From positions 3,016 through 67,015 of the forward strand of contig JANRKY010000229.1 in the NCBI GenBank assembly GCA_033763135.1: DNA of 64,000 nucleotides, read 5' to 3'. This document shows positions 34,101 through 45,974 of the stretch, one piece after another. Source of the DNA: DALYLB01 sp033763135. GTDB lineage: Bacteria; Acidobacteriota; Blastocatellia; RBC074. The position numbers were made by a program, and so were the translations under genes. The notes under the pieces were generated by a model that did no database searches, was not told the origin of the DNA, and saw nothing but the letters and a program-made list of their open reading frames with translations. How positions within the stretch are numbered: the first letter of the stretch is position 1; every line of letters begins with the position of its first letter.

Positions 34101-34703
34101 ATGGGATTACCTGCCGCAAAAAAGAGCTATTCCGTGGAGGAGTATCTGGTTCTGGAGCGCGCCTCACAGGAACGATATGAGTATCTCGATGGCGATCTTC
34201 TTCTGATGGCGGGAGAGAGTCGGGAGCACGCAGACATCAGCAGCAATCTCCTGCGCGAGTTCGGCAATCAGCTCAAGGGGACTTCATGTCGCGCCTGGAC
34301 GAAAGACATGAAGGTCCGAAGCGGACCTTCCCCGGAGAACGCCACAACCACCAAGGGGCTCTATTCGCATCCGGATATCGTCGTGGTCTGCGGCGCGCCC
34401 GAATTTCACGACGATCATACCGACGTGCTGCTCAATCCGCGCCTGATCATCGAGGTCCTCTCTCCCTCAACGGAAGCATTTGATCGCGGAACCAAATTCT
34501 GGCGATATCGAAGCTGGAATCAAACCCTGACCGATTATCTGGTGGTCTCTCAAACCGATCCCTTCATTGAATGCTTCTCCCGCCAGGCGGACGGCACGTG
34601 GGCGATCGCCGCCACCTATGTCGAGTTGTCTGAAACCCTGGTGATCGACAGTCTGAAGATTCGTATTCCATTGCGGGAGATCTACGATCGCGTCTTCTCC
34701 TGA
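34101..34703 (+). CDS. Uma2 family putative endonuclease (PD-(D/E)XK fold)
   Basis: 200 residues with the Uma2/DUF820 pattern: YSVEEYLVLE near the N-terminus, RYEYLDGDLLLMAG, the PDIVVV strand with D92, and IIEVLSPST with E118 followed by K132, the restriction-endonuclease-like core. Uma2 proteins are abundant in cyanobacteria and some soil phyla, often near mobile DNA; their function is unproven. ATG 34101 is chosen because upstream codons overlap the dehydratase and the family motif begins a few residues in. Its stop codon abuts, without any gap, the stop of the convergent MFS transporter. Confidence 0.85.
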   Translation: MGLPAAKKSYSVEEYLVLERASQERYEYLDGDLLLMAGESREHADISSNLLREFGNQLKGTSCRAWTKDMKVRSGPSPENATTTKGLYSHPDIVVVCGAPEFHDDHTDVLLNPRLIIEVLSPSTEAFDRGTKFWRYRSWNQTLTDYLVVSQTDPFIECFSRQADGTWAIAATYVELSETLVIDSLKIRIPLREIYDRVFS

Positions 34704-36044
34704 TCAGTTCCGTTTCGGCGGCCGGAGCCGCGTCGAGAGCAAGCCCGCGAGCAGGGCGCTGCCGGCGAGAAACCAGAGCGCCGCGCGATAGTTCCCCGTG
34801 CTGGTCTTGAGATAGCCGACGATGTACGGTCCGACGAATCCGCCGAGGTTGCCGACGGAGTTGATCAGGCCGACGGCAGCCGCCGCGGCCGAGCCGGTCA
34901 GAAACGCGGAGGGCAGCGTCCAGAAGGCCGGATGCGATGATTGCCCCGCGCCCGCAAGACAGAGGAAGAGGATCGCCGGCGCGACGAGATCGCCCGCCAG
35001 CACGGCCGCCGTGAGACCGACGCTGAAAGTCAGATACGGAACCGCCGTATGCCAGCGGCGCTCGCCGGTCCGATCGGAGGAGCGCCCGTTATAGAGCATC
35101 GCCAGCAGGCCGCAGAAATAGGGCAGCATGGCGACGATCGTACGGCCGGTAACGGAGAGCCCCTTCATATTCTCGACGATCGACGGCAGGAAGAAGGTCA
35201 TGCCGTACGAGCAGGTGACGCCGCAGAAATAGATGGCCGCCAGCAGCAGAATCTGCGGGTGGCGGAAGGCCGTCCACCAGTCGGGGCGGACGCCGGCCGT
35301 CTGCCGGGCGCGCTCGCGGTCGAGTTCCCCGGTCAGCCACTGCTTCTCATCCTCGGGAAGCCACCGCGCCTGATGCGGTCGATCGGTCAGATAGACGAGC
35401 GTGACGATGCCGAAGATGACCGCGGGAATCCCCTCCAGAATATAGACCCACCGCCAGCCCGGCAGCCCGGCCCACGAGACGTTCTCCATGATTGCGCGCG
35501 AAAGCGGCACGCCGACGATCGTCGAGATCGGAATGCCGATCATGAACTTCGCCTTGGCCCGCGCGCGGTCCTCATAGCGAAACCAGTGGGAGAGATAGAC
35601 GACGACGCCCGGGAAGAAGCCCGCTTCGGCCAGGCCGAGAATAAAGCGCAGCGAATAGAACTGGGTCTTCGCGCTGACGATATTGAGCGGCCCCATGCCG
35701 ATGAACCCCATGAGCGTCGCGACCAGTCCCCACGAGATCATGATTCGCGCGATCCACTTGCGCGCGCTCCAGCGTTCGACGATCAGCGTCCCCGGAATTT
35801 CCAGCAGAAAATAGCCGAGAAAGAAGATCCCCGCGCCGAAGCCGATGATCCCGTCGTCGAATCCCAGGTCGCCCAGCATCTTCAGCTTGGCGATGCTGAT
35901 GTTGGTGCGATCGATATAGGCGATCAAATAGAGCAGCAGCAGATACGGCAGCAATCGCCGGGTGACCCGCTGCCGGGTGCGTTCGGCAAGCTGGGCGGTG
36001 TCGGCGGACGATCGCGCGTCGACTCGCGAGGCATCGTTTTCCAT
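34704..36044 (-). CDS. MFS transporter, anion:cation symporter (ACS) family
   Basis: 446 residues with about 12 membrane helices. IAYIDRTNISIAKLKM at the end of the first helix is the ACS-family signature (DRxNIxxA), as in transporters for hexuronates, galactarate/glucarate and tartrate. GYFLLEIPGTL and FLGYF in the second and third helices also fit. ATG 36044 is preferred over the longer frame because the upstream part runs through palindromic intergenic sequence and adds nothing alignable. Flanked by sugar-acid enzymes on both sides, it probably imports the sugar acid that they degrade. Confidence 0.88.
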   Translation of the reverse strand: MENDASRVDARSSADTAQLAERTRQRVTRRLLPYLLLLYLIAYIDRTNISIAKLKMLGDLGFDDGIIGFGAGIFFLGYFLLEIPGTLIVERWSARKWIARIMISWGLVATLMGFIGMGPLNIVSAKTQFYSLRFILGLAEAGFFPGVVVYLSHWFRYEDRARAKAKFMIGIPISTIVGVPLSRAIMENVSWAGLPGWRWVYILEGIPAVIFGIVTLVYLTDRPHQARWLPEDEKQWLTGELDRERARQTAGVRPDWWTAFRHPQILLLAAIYFCGVTCSYGMTFFLPSIVENMKGLSVTGRTIVAMLPYFCGLLAMLYNGRSSDRTGERRWHTAVPYLTFSVGLTAAVLAGDLVAPAILFLCLAGAGQSSHPAFWTLPSAFLTGSAAAAAVGLINSVGNLGGFVGPYIVGYLKTSTGNYRAALWFLAGSALLAGLLSTRLRPPKRN

Positions 36045-36060
36045 AGAAAATGTTCGGAGT

Positions 36061-36076
36061 TCCGCCTTCAGGCGGA
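36061..36076. repeat. TCCGCCTTCAGGCGGA hairpin
   Basis: A 6-bp stem with TTCA loop, within the sequence GGAGTTCCGCCTTCAGGCGGA, upstream of the MFS gene. The same core occurs in the longer hairpin at 44301-44336, showing a dispersed palindrome family. Confidence 0.6.
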
Positions 36077-36210
36077 GAGACCCTGGCCATGGACCTTCCG
36101 TCCGCAGGCGAAATTTCAGCAATGTTGTTTGGATATTCCGGATACGACGAGCCCAGAGTGTATGCGCATTCGCCCGGCGACGCCAGACCCCGGAGGAAAA
36201 ATCAAACGAC

Positions 36211-36416
36211 AAATCTTTCTGAGACTGACGGATTCTGTGGAGAGCGAAATCGGCCCCGAGAATGTTCGGGCGCTTGAACAAATCGACAGGATGGACAGGA
36301 TTTTTCAGGATTTACAGGATGCGGGATTTGCATGACATCCTGTAAATCCTGAAAAATCCTGTCCATCCTGTCGATTCCTCCTCCTGACCACAAAATCCGT
36401 TAGCATCAGAAATCTT
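36211..36416. mobile_element. MITE-like element with terminal inverted repeats and 40-bp perfect hairpin
   Basis: The left end TTTCTGAGACTGACGGATTC and following TGTGG (36215-36240) is inverted at the right end, which reads in reverse TTTCTGATGCTAACGGATTT and TGTGG (36389-36413). Inside, 36281-36320 and 36337-36376 are perfect reverse complements over 40 bases with a 16-base loop, and are built from CAGGAT units. A sister copy lies at 63790-63985, and decayed pieces at 21495-21582 and 57186-57300. No transposase is encoded. Between the divergent MFS and aldolase genes it may influence both transcripts. Confidence 0.7.
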
Positions 36417-36424
36417 TGGCCTCG

Positions 36425-36473
36425 CGCGAAGCCGCGAAGGCCCGCGCTTTTTTCGCGCCTTCGCGGCTTCGCG
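36425..36473. repeat. 17-bp perfect inverted repeat CGCGAAGCCGCGAAGGC
   Basis: CGCGAAGCCGCGAAGGC at 36425-36441 is perfectly complementary to 36457-36473 with a 15-base loop containing a T6 run. It is an independent palindrome next to the MITE-like element and 84 bases before the aldolase start. Confidence 0.65.
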
Positions 36474-36556
36474 TGAGGCGAAAGAGTTGCCTTTTGCCTG
36501 TCGATTTCTGATGATGTCTCCCGCAATTCCATACCACCCATTTACAGAGGCAAGCG

Positions 36557-37336
36557 ATGAGAACCAATACCGTGAAAGCGAAGCTGCGGGCGGGGGAGAC
36601 CGTCTTCGGCTGTTTCGTGCGTTATCCCGAGCCGGCGTTGATCGAGATGCTCGGCTATTATGGCTGGGACTATCTGATGTTCGACGGCGAGCACAGCACC
36701 ATTACGCCGCGCGATTGCGAGAATCTGTGCCGCGCGGCGGAGCTGCGGAACGTCTCGACGTTCGTCCGCGTGACGACGAACCAGCAGCCGGTGATTCTGC
36801 GGTTCATGGACACGGGCGTGCAGGGCGCGATGGTTCCGATGGTCAACTCGGTGGCGGAGGCGGAGGCCGCGGTGCGGGCGATCAAATATCCGCCGCGCGG
36901 GGCGCGCGGTCTGGCGGGCGTTCGCGCCGCCGATTACGGGCAGATTCCGCCGTTCAGTTTTCCGGAATACGTTCAGCGAGCCAATGACGAGACGATGATC
37001 ATCGCGCAGGTCGAGACGACGCAGGCGGTCGAGGCGCTGCCGGAGATCGTCAAGCTGCCCGACATCGACGTGATCTTCATCGGACCGACCGATCTCTCGA
37101 CGTCGCTCGGTGTGCCCGGCGATCTGAAGAACCCGCAGGTGCAGGCGGCTTTCGATCGGATCATCGAGGTCGTCAATGGGTCGGACAAGGCGCTGGGCAT
37201 TCTCGTGCCGAACGCGGAGGCGGCTCTGCAATGGGTGGATCGCGGCGCCCGTTTCGTGCTGGTCGTCGTCGACGCGCTGCTGGGCCCGGCCTGCCGCAGC
37301 TATCTGAAAACCGTTCGCGAAGGGAGCAAGAAATGA
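36557..37336 (+). CDS. HpcH/HpaI family aldolase (class II pyruvate aldolase)
   Basis: 259 residues of the HpaI/GarL/RhmA family of metal-dependent pyruvate aldolases. H46 in DGEHSTIT, R71 (FVRVT), E153 in AQVETTQAVE and D179 in FIGPTDLS match catalytic base, substrate arginine and the two metal ligands of HpaI. In GarL the reaction is cleavage of 5-keto-4-deoxy-D-glucarate to pyruvate and tartronate semialdehyde. The next gene, overlapping by ATGA, encodes a glucarate-dehydratase-like enzyme that would make exactly such a keto-deoxy acid, so this pair forms a plausible two-step module. Other keto-deoxy acids cannot be excluded. Confidence 0.9.
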   Translation: MRTNTVKAKLRAGETVFGCFVRYPEPALIEMLGYYGWDYLMFDGEHSTITPRDCENLCRAAELRNVSTFVRVTTNQQPVILRFMDTGVQGAMVPMVNSVAEAEAAVRAIKYPPRGARGLAGVRAADYGQIPPFSFPEYVQRANDETMIIAQVETTQAVEALPEIVKLPDIDVIFIGPTDLSTSLGVPGDLKNPQVQAAFDRIIEVVNGSDKALGILVPNAEAALQWVDRGARFVLVVVDALLGPACRSYLKTVREGSKK

Positions 37337-38643
37337 CCGACTGGAATCGCAGACGATGGATTGCAACCGCATCGGGCGTGGCGGGACTCGCCGCCATCGA
37401 GGACATGGCGCTGGCGTTCGACGCGGGCGCCTATGGAACGAAGCGCAGCGGCGCGGCGCGCGCGCAGCGGCCGCGCAGTCGCATGAAGATCAGCAAGTTC
37501 ACGGCCACGCTCGTGGCCTCGCCCGATTATGCGCTGCTCAACTCGTGGAACGTCCACGATACCCATTTCAAGCGGGCCATTCTGGAGATCGAGACCGACG
37601 ACGGATTCAAGGGGATTGCGGAGATCGGCGGCGGGCAGATCAAGGAGCTGGAGGCGGCGCGCGAACAGGTGCTTGGCCGCGATCCGTTCGAGATCGAGTA
37701 TTTTCGGCGCGCGATCAAGAACATCCACGCCTTCGGCGCGGTCGAGGTCGCCTGTCTCGATCTGATCGGCAAGGCGATCAACCGGCGCGTCGTGGATCTC
37801 ATCGGCGGCGCGTATCGCGAAGCCCAGCCCTTTTCGGCCTATATCTTCTTCGTCATGCCGACGCCGGACGGACCCGACTATTCGACGCCGGAAGCGGTCG
37901 CGCGGCAGTTCGTCGAGTTCAATCGCAAATACGGCTTCACGTCCTGCAAATTCAAGGGCGGCGTGCTCCATCCGGACAAGGAGATCGAGGCGCTGCGAAT
38001 GATGCGGCAGCAGATGCCGCAATCGAAGCTGCGCATCGATTCGAACGCCGCCTGGAGCGTCGAGACCTCGGTCCGCGTCGCAAAGGCCATCGAGCCGATC
38101 GGTATGGAATATCTGGAGGACCCGACCCCGAACCTCGACGGCATGGCCGCCGTGCGCAGGCAGACGCGGATCCCGCTCGCGACCAACATGGTCGTGACCA
38201 GAATGGAACACATCAAACCCGCCGTTCAGAAGGGCTCCGTGGACATCGTGCTGCTCGACAACCACTATATGGGCGGCCTGAACAACGTTCGCCACTGGGC
38301 CGCGATCTGCGAAGCCCTCGGCTGGGGCTGCTCCGGCCACAGCAACAATCACCTGGGAATCTCCATGGCCATGATGACGCACATGAACTGCGCCATCTCG
38401 CGCGTCGAATATCACGCCGACAGCCACTATCCGTGGACGACCCAGGACATCATCAAGGGGCCGATGCTCCAGTTCAAGGACGGAAAGATGGCCCTGCCCG
38501 ACGGCCCCGGCCTCGGCGTCGAGATCGACCCCGACAAGTTCGCCGCGCTCCGGGAGAACGTCGCCCGCTTCAAGACCCGACACGACCTGCTTCGAAAATG
38601 GGACCCGAACTACCCGCTGGATGATCACAGGATTCGGTGGTGA
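37333..38643 (+). CDS. Enolase-superfamily dehydratase, glucarate dehydratase-like, with Tat-type leader
   Basis: 436 residues of the mandelate racemase/muconate lactonizing superfamily. The glucarate dehydratase subgroup is indicated by KFKGG (K206, K208), D236 and N238 in RIDSNAAW, E262 in YLEDP, N285 in PLATNMVV, and a D309/H336 dyad with GHSNNHLGISMAMM, which parallels the HSNSHLGIS block of GlucD. The N-terminus reads NRRRWIATASGVAGLAAI, a twin-arginine-like leader, unusual for a cytoplasmic catabolic enzyme. ATG 37333 overlaps the aldolase stop. The product would be a 5-keto-4-deoxy sugar diacid. Export is inferred only from the leader. Confidence 0.88.
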   Translation: MTDWNRRRWIATASGVAGLAAIEDMALAFDAGAYGTKRSGAARAQRPRSRMKISKFTATLVASPDYALLNSWNVHDTHFKRAILEIETDDGFKGIAEIGGGQIKELEAAREQVLGRDPFEIEYFRRAIKNIHAFGAVEVACLDLIGKAINRRVVDLIGGAYREAQPFSAYIFFVMPTPDGPDYSTPEAVARQFVEFNRKYGFTSCKFKGGVLHPDKEIEALRMMRQQMPQSKLRIDSNAAWSVETSVRVAKAIEPIGMEYLEDPTPNLDGMAAVRRQTRIPLATNMVVTRMEHIKPAVQKGSVDIVLLDNHYMGGLNNVRHWAAICEALGWGCSGHSNNHLGISMAMMTHMNCAISRVEYHADSHYPWTTQDIIKGPMLQFKDGKMALPDGPGLGVEIDPDKFAALRENVARFKTRHDLLRKWDPNYPLDDHRIRW

Positions 38644-38650
38644 AAGGGGC

Positions 38651-38706
38651 GCCGAGCAGGCGCTCGGCGGTCCCGGGGCCGAGCAGGCGCTCGGCGCTCC
38701 CGGGAA
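38651..38706. repeat. Two tandem GCCGAGCAGGCGCTCGGCG hairpin units
   Basis: Two units of GCCGAGCAGGCGCTCGGCG, each followed by a CCCGG-containing spacer, lie head-to-tail between the convergent stops of the enolase-superfamily and PSD1 genes. They match the single unit at 1769-1796, which occupies the same kind of position. Confidence 0.7.
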
Positions 38707-38707
38707 G

Positions 38708-42090
<3,383 letters not shown>

Positions 42091-42091
<1 letters not shown>

Positions 42092-43434
42092 CAGATCAGA
42101 TCCCACGGCTTGCGCGCGACCCGTCCCAGCAGTTTCGTCGCTTCGGGGTCGCGAACGAACTCCTCTTTCTCCGCATCCCAGGTCAGCTTCCGCCCCGTCT
42201 TGAAGGCGATGTTTCCGAGATGAGGAACGGTCGTCGAGCGATGACCGATCTCGATGTCGCCCGAGGGCGTCTTTCGCGAGCGGACGCACTCGACGAACTC
42301 GCGGGTATGCAGATCCGTCGCATCCTTCGAGGCCACGCGGCGGGGCTCGCTGCGGCCGCCTTCGACGCGGGTCTTGAGATCGATCGAACCATCGCGCTTC
42401 GCGAGCGCCTTCGGCTCGGGATATACCTCGAACCCGATGCGGTCCGCGATCAGCGTCCCGTTCGTTCCGTAATAGGCCTCTCCGTGCGGACGATCATCCG
42501 TCCCGCGCATGCTGTAATAGGCCATCCCCGGCGTCCGCCCGCCCATGCCGTGCCCATTGAGATTGGAGGATTCGTAACTCAGGATGAAGCCCGGATATTC
42601 GTAGGTCGCCTGCAGCACGTCCGGCATCTCGCCGCCATCCGTCATCGAAAACCGTCCGCCCGAAGCCGAGACCGTCTTCGGCGCCGTGACGTGCATCACC
42701 TGCTGCACCGTATCGAAGCGATGCGTGCCGAAATCGGTGATCGTCCCGCCGGCATAGTCCCAGAACCAGCGATAGGTGCGCAGAAACCGGGCCTTGTTGA
42801 ATGCCACTTTCGGCGCGGGCCCCAGATAGAAGTCCCAGTCGAGCCCCGCGGGAACCGGCGAATCCGGAAAGCGCCCGATGCCGTAGGGCGTCATGTTGCC
42901 GTAATTCCAGATGCGCACGAATCGCACCTCGCCGAGCTCCCCCGACTGAACGATCCGCTCGACTTCGCGATAATGCGGCGCGGAGCGATGCTGCATCCCC
43001 GTCTGCACGATGCGATTATAACGCCGCGCCGCCGTGACCATCGCGCGCCCCTCGCGGATGTTGTGCGCAAGCGGCTTCTCCACATAGACGTCCTTGCCCG
43101 CCTGACACGCCATCACCGTGACGATCGCATGCCAGTGATCGGGCGTGGCGACGTGCACCGCGTCGATCTCTTTCCGATCGAGCAGCTTTCGAAAGTCGGC
43201 GAAGACCTCCGCCGACGGATTGAGCGTCTGCCTCGCCTGCGCCGCGTTCGCCGCATAGACGTCGCAGACCGCGCCATACTCCGCGCCCGGCGCCTGCCGC
43301 AGCAGCCCCGCCACCTCCGTGCCGCGCCCTCCGCAGCCGATCAGCCCGACGACCACGCGGTCGTTTGCGCCCTGAATCCGGCTCGCGGAAAGCGCCGTGA
43401 CAGAGGCGCCGTACATGAATTGTCGTCGTTTCAT
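42091..43434 (-). CDS. Gfo/Idh/MocA family oxidoreductase with Tat-type leader
   Basis: 447 residues. The N-terminal Rossmann motif VGLIGCGGRGTEV (about 29-41), ATPDHWHA and EKPLAHN define the Gfo/Idh/MocA family of NAD(P)-dependent sugar or sugar-acid dehydrogenases. The N-terminus MKRRQFMYGASVTAL is a twin-arginine leader, common for this family in Acidobacteria and Planctomycetes, where the cofactor-bound enzyme is exported folded. It is followed by the PSD1 gene with a one-base overlap and preceded by the RraA-like gene. The substrate is not known; oxidation of a sugar or glycoside in the periplasm is plausible. Confidence 0.9.
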
Positions 43435-43516
43435 TGTGTCGCACCTTTCAAGAAGCGACGCGGCGCCAGACTATTTCCTCGCGCAAGGACGTCTCGCCGC
43501 GTCGCCGCATCGCGTT

Positions 43517-44284
43517 TCAGATCCGGTTGAATTTCTCGATGGCCTTTTGCAGCGATTTATACTGTCGGATAAAGGGGAACATGCCGCGTTCGCGGTCATC
43601 GATCTCCTGGGCCTTCTTGAGGACGGCCTCGGCGTGTTCCTGGGGGACGACGACGACGCCGTCTTCATCGGCGACGATGATGTCGCCGGGGCGGACCGTG
43701 ACGCCGGCGCACTGCACGGGGACGTTGCGCGCCACCGTGGCATAGCGGCCGACGGCCGTCGAGGGAGACGACGAGCGCGCATAGACCGTCAGGCCCATGC
43801 GGCGGACATCCCAGATGTCGCGGATCGCGCCGTCGAGCACCATGCCGGCCATTCCCCGTTCGCGGGCCGCGGTCGCCATGAGATTTCCCATGGCCGCGAT
43901 CTCGAGGGTGCCTTCCATGACGATCACGCCGACTTCGCCGGGCTTCGCGTTGTCGATCATCTCGACCGAGTGTTTGGTCGAAAGCGCGGGCGTCGCCTGC
44001 TCCGGCGCCGCCGGTCGGACCAGCGAGGTCAGCGCTCGCCCGACGATGGGCGTGCCCGTGACCAGCTTCATGTCGTGCCGCATCGTTCCGCTTCCGCCGG
44101 TCACCAGCTCCACGGCGTCCGAGACCGACGCGGGATAGGTCTTCTTGTACGCCGCGATCAGCGGCTCTTCCGGCGGGCCCGCCTTCTTCCGCTGCACCGC
44201 GGCGATCGTCAGAAAGGCGGAGAGCAGTACGAGGGGAAGGAGAATCCAGACTGCGCGACGGGGGACCAGCTTCTTGATGGACAT
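43517..44284 (-). CDS. RraA family protein with N-terminal membrane anchor (HMG/keto-acid aldolase-like)
   Basis: 255 residues. After a hydrophobic anchor (about 11-30) comes an RraA-like fold with MGNLMATAARERGMAG and LDGAIRD, giving R155 and D156. In HMG/CHA aldolases and oxaloacetate decarboxylases these correspond to the arginine-aspartate pair used for Mg2+ and pyruvate enolate binding; RraA regulators of RNase E usually lack the catalytic set. An enzymatic role on a keto acid is therefore more likely than RNase inhibition. The anchor is unusual and would put the enzyme outside the cytoplasm, matching the exported neighbours. It lies between the GMC and Gfo/Idh genes in one operon. Confidence 0.8.
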   Translation of the reverse strand: MSIKKLVPRRAVWILLPLVLLSAFLTIAAVQRKKAGPPEEPLIAAYKKTYPASVSDAVELVTGGSGTMRHDMKLVTGTPIVGRALTSLVRPAAPEQATPALSTKHSVEMIDNAKPGEVGVIVMEGTLEIAAMGNLMATAARERGMAGMVLDGAIRDIWDVRRMGLTVYARSSSPSTAVGRYATVARNVPVQCAGVTVRPGDIIVADEDGVVVVPQEHAEAVLKKAQEIDDRERGMFPFIRQYKSLQKAIEKFNRI

Positions 44285-44300
44285 TTCGCCTCCTGGATAA

Positions 44301-44336
44301 GGTTGGGAATTCCGCCTTCAGGCGGAACTCCCAACC
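44301..44336. repeat. Long hairpin GGTTGGGA...TCCCAACC with TCCGCCTTCAGGCGGA core
   Basis: The arms GGTTGGGA-A-TTCCGCC and GGCGGAA-C-TCCCAACC pair over 15 bases with one mismatch around a TTCA loop, in the 56-base gap between the GMC and RraA genes. It may attenuate transcription or protect the mRNA. There is no T-run on the minus strand. Confidence 0.65.
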
Positions 44337-44340
44337 GTTC

Positions 44341-45960
44341 TCAGCTTTTCCGCAATTGCTCGTGAATGAAATCGGCGCAGCGCGAGGCCAGCGCCATGAC
44401 GGTGAGCGTGGGGTTCTTCTCCGAATAGTCGATGAATCCGCTGCCGTCGGCGACATAGAGATTGTCGACGTCGTGCGAGCGCAGATACGGCGTCAGGACC
44501 GACGTCTTCGGATCATTCCCCATCTTGCAGGTGCCGACCCAGTGGACGCTGTCGACGCCCGGCGCGCCGTTGACGCCGGTGACCACGCCGCCCGAGGCCT
44601 CGATGATCGAGGTGATCTTCTCGGTGGCGTCCCGGAAGATCGCCATGTCCTCGGTCGTCAGATTGAAATGGATCTTCGGAACGGGCAGCCCATAGGTGTC
44701 CTTCACCTGCGGATCCAGTTCCATATACCGCTCCGGCGAGGCGATCATTCCATTCTGCGAATAGAGGCTGACCAGCGCGGGCGCCCGCTCGCGCACCTGC
44801 CGCTTGAAATCGCCGCCAAAGCCCGGCACGTGCGTCCCGAAGCCCGGGCTGGAGCTCGATACGCGCGACCCCGAATCGACGATGATGTGATAGCCCTTGG
44901 GGAACGCGGGATGCGGCTTGTCCCAATAGAACGAGGTGATGTAGGCGTGGCTGCTCTCGGTCCCGTCGTCGTTATAGGGCGCGCGTCCGATGAGCGATTT
45001 GAGATAGCCCTGCGCGCCCGCCGTCGTATGGCTGATCAGATTCTTTCCGACCAGCCCGCTCGAATTGGCGAGTCCCGTCGGAAACGAATTCGATTTCGAG
45101 AGCAGCAGCAGCCGCGCCGACTCGATCGGCCCGCAGGCGAGGACGATGTTGCGCGCCCGCACTTCATAGCTCCTGCGCGTCCGCGCGTCGATATAGCTCA
45201 CGCCGGTCGCCGTTCGCCCATCCTTGCTGACCGTCACCTCGGCGGCGTTCGCGTGGAGAATCAGCTTGCACTTCCCCGTCTTGAGCGCCTCGGGCATGGC
45301 CGTGTTCGCCGAGGTGTATTTCGACTCGCTGTCGCAGCCGCGCATGCAGTGGCCGCAATAGTGGCAGGCGGGACGCTTCGACCAGTTGCGTTCGGTCAGA
45401 ATCGCCTTGCGCGCGCTGATCATCCGAAAGCGTTTGGCATCGAGCTTGTTGCACCCCTTCTGCACCTCGTAGGCCGCACAGTTCCACGGAAGCGCCTTGA
45501 GAAAGACGCCGTCCGGGACATTCGGGTGATGATCGTAATTTCCGGTCACCCCCATCAGCTTCTCCATGCGATCGTAGTGCGGCGCGAGCTCTTCGTATCT
45601 GACCGGCCACGAAGCGAAATCGTACGTGCTGTTGCGCCAGCTCAGGCCGGCCCAGAGAAGCGTCTTGCCGCCGACCGCCTTGGTCAGAAAGTGATCCACG
45701 CGCTTCGTGCCGGCGTTGGTGAAGGGCTCTCGGGCGGGATCGACCCGCAGATGCGCGCGCGGATCCCAGCCCCTGCCGTGCTTCGGCAGCTCATAGGGCA
45801 TCGTATGACTGTAAAAGTCCTTCGCCGGCTCGACCCACTTGCCCGCTTCGAGGACGGCGACCGACGCGCCCTGCTGCGCCAATTGCATGGCGACCACGCC
45901 GCCGGCCGCACCCGACCCGACGACGACGACATCATAAGTCACGGGGGATTTTTGAATCAT
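44341..45960 (-). CDS. GMC family oxidoreductase
   Basis: 539 residues. The FAD-binding motif VVVVGSGAAGG is at 11-21, a second dinucleotide-fold ELEAGKW-like segment (VLEAGKWVEP) follows, and the C-terminus has HWVGTCKMGNDP and NPTLTVMAL, which hold the catalytic His/Asn region of GMC enzymes. A cysteine cluster CHYCGHCMRGC sits near 205, as in the gluconate/sorbosone dehydrogenase-like bacterial branch that passes electrons to cytochrome c. It is the first gene of an operon with RraA-like, Gfo/Idh and PSD1 cytochrome genes, suggesting sugar or sugar-acid oxidation. No secretion leader is seen on this subunit. Confidence 0.9.
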   Translation of the reverse strand: MIQKSPVTYDVVVVGSGAAGGVVAMQLAQQGASVAVLEAGKWVEPAKDFYSHTMPYELPKHGRGWDPRAHLRVDPAREPFTNAGTKRVDHFLTKAVGGKTLLWAGLSWRNSTYDFASWPVRYEELAPHYDRMEKLMGVTGNYDHHPNVPDGVFLKALPWNCAAYEVQKGCNKLDAKRFRMISARKAILTERNWSKRPACHYCGHCMRGCDSESKYTSANTAMPEALKTGKCKLILHANAAEVTVSKDGRTATGVSYIDARTRRSYEVRARNIVLACGPIESARLLLLSKSNSFPTGLANSSGLVGKNLISHTTAGAQGYLKSLIGRAPYNDDGTESSHAYITSFYWDKPHPAFPKGYHIIVDSGSRVSSSSPGFGTHVPGFGGDFKRQVRERAPALVSLYSQNGMIASPERYMELDPQVKDTYGLPVPKIHFNLTTEDMAIFRDATEKITSIIEASGGVVTGVNGAPGVDSVHWVGTCKMGNDPKTSVLTPYLRSHDVDNLYVADGSGFIDYSEKNPTLTVMALASRCADFIHEQLRKS

Positions 45961-45974
45961 GGCGTTTTCTCGTG

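Noticed and set aside
36045..36281. 79-residue N-terminal extension of the MFS transporter
   Set aside because: It would translate the left part of the MITE-like element and a palindrome; ACS-family proteins start close to the first helix.
36281..36376. CAGGAT repeats resembling a CRISPR array
   Set aside because: Repeat units are 6-14 bases, arranged as one long palindrome with no regular ~30-base spacers and no cas genes nearby.
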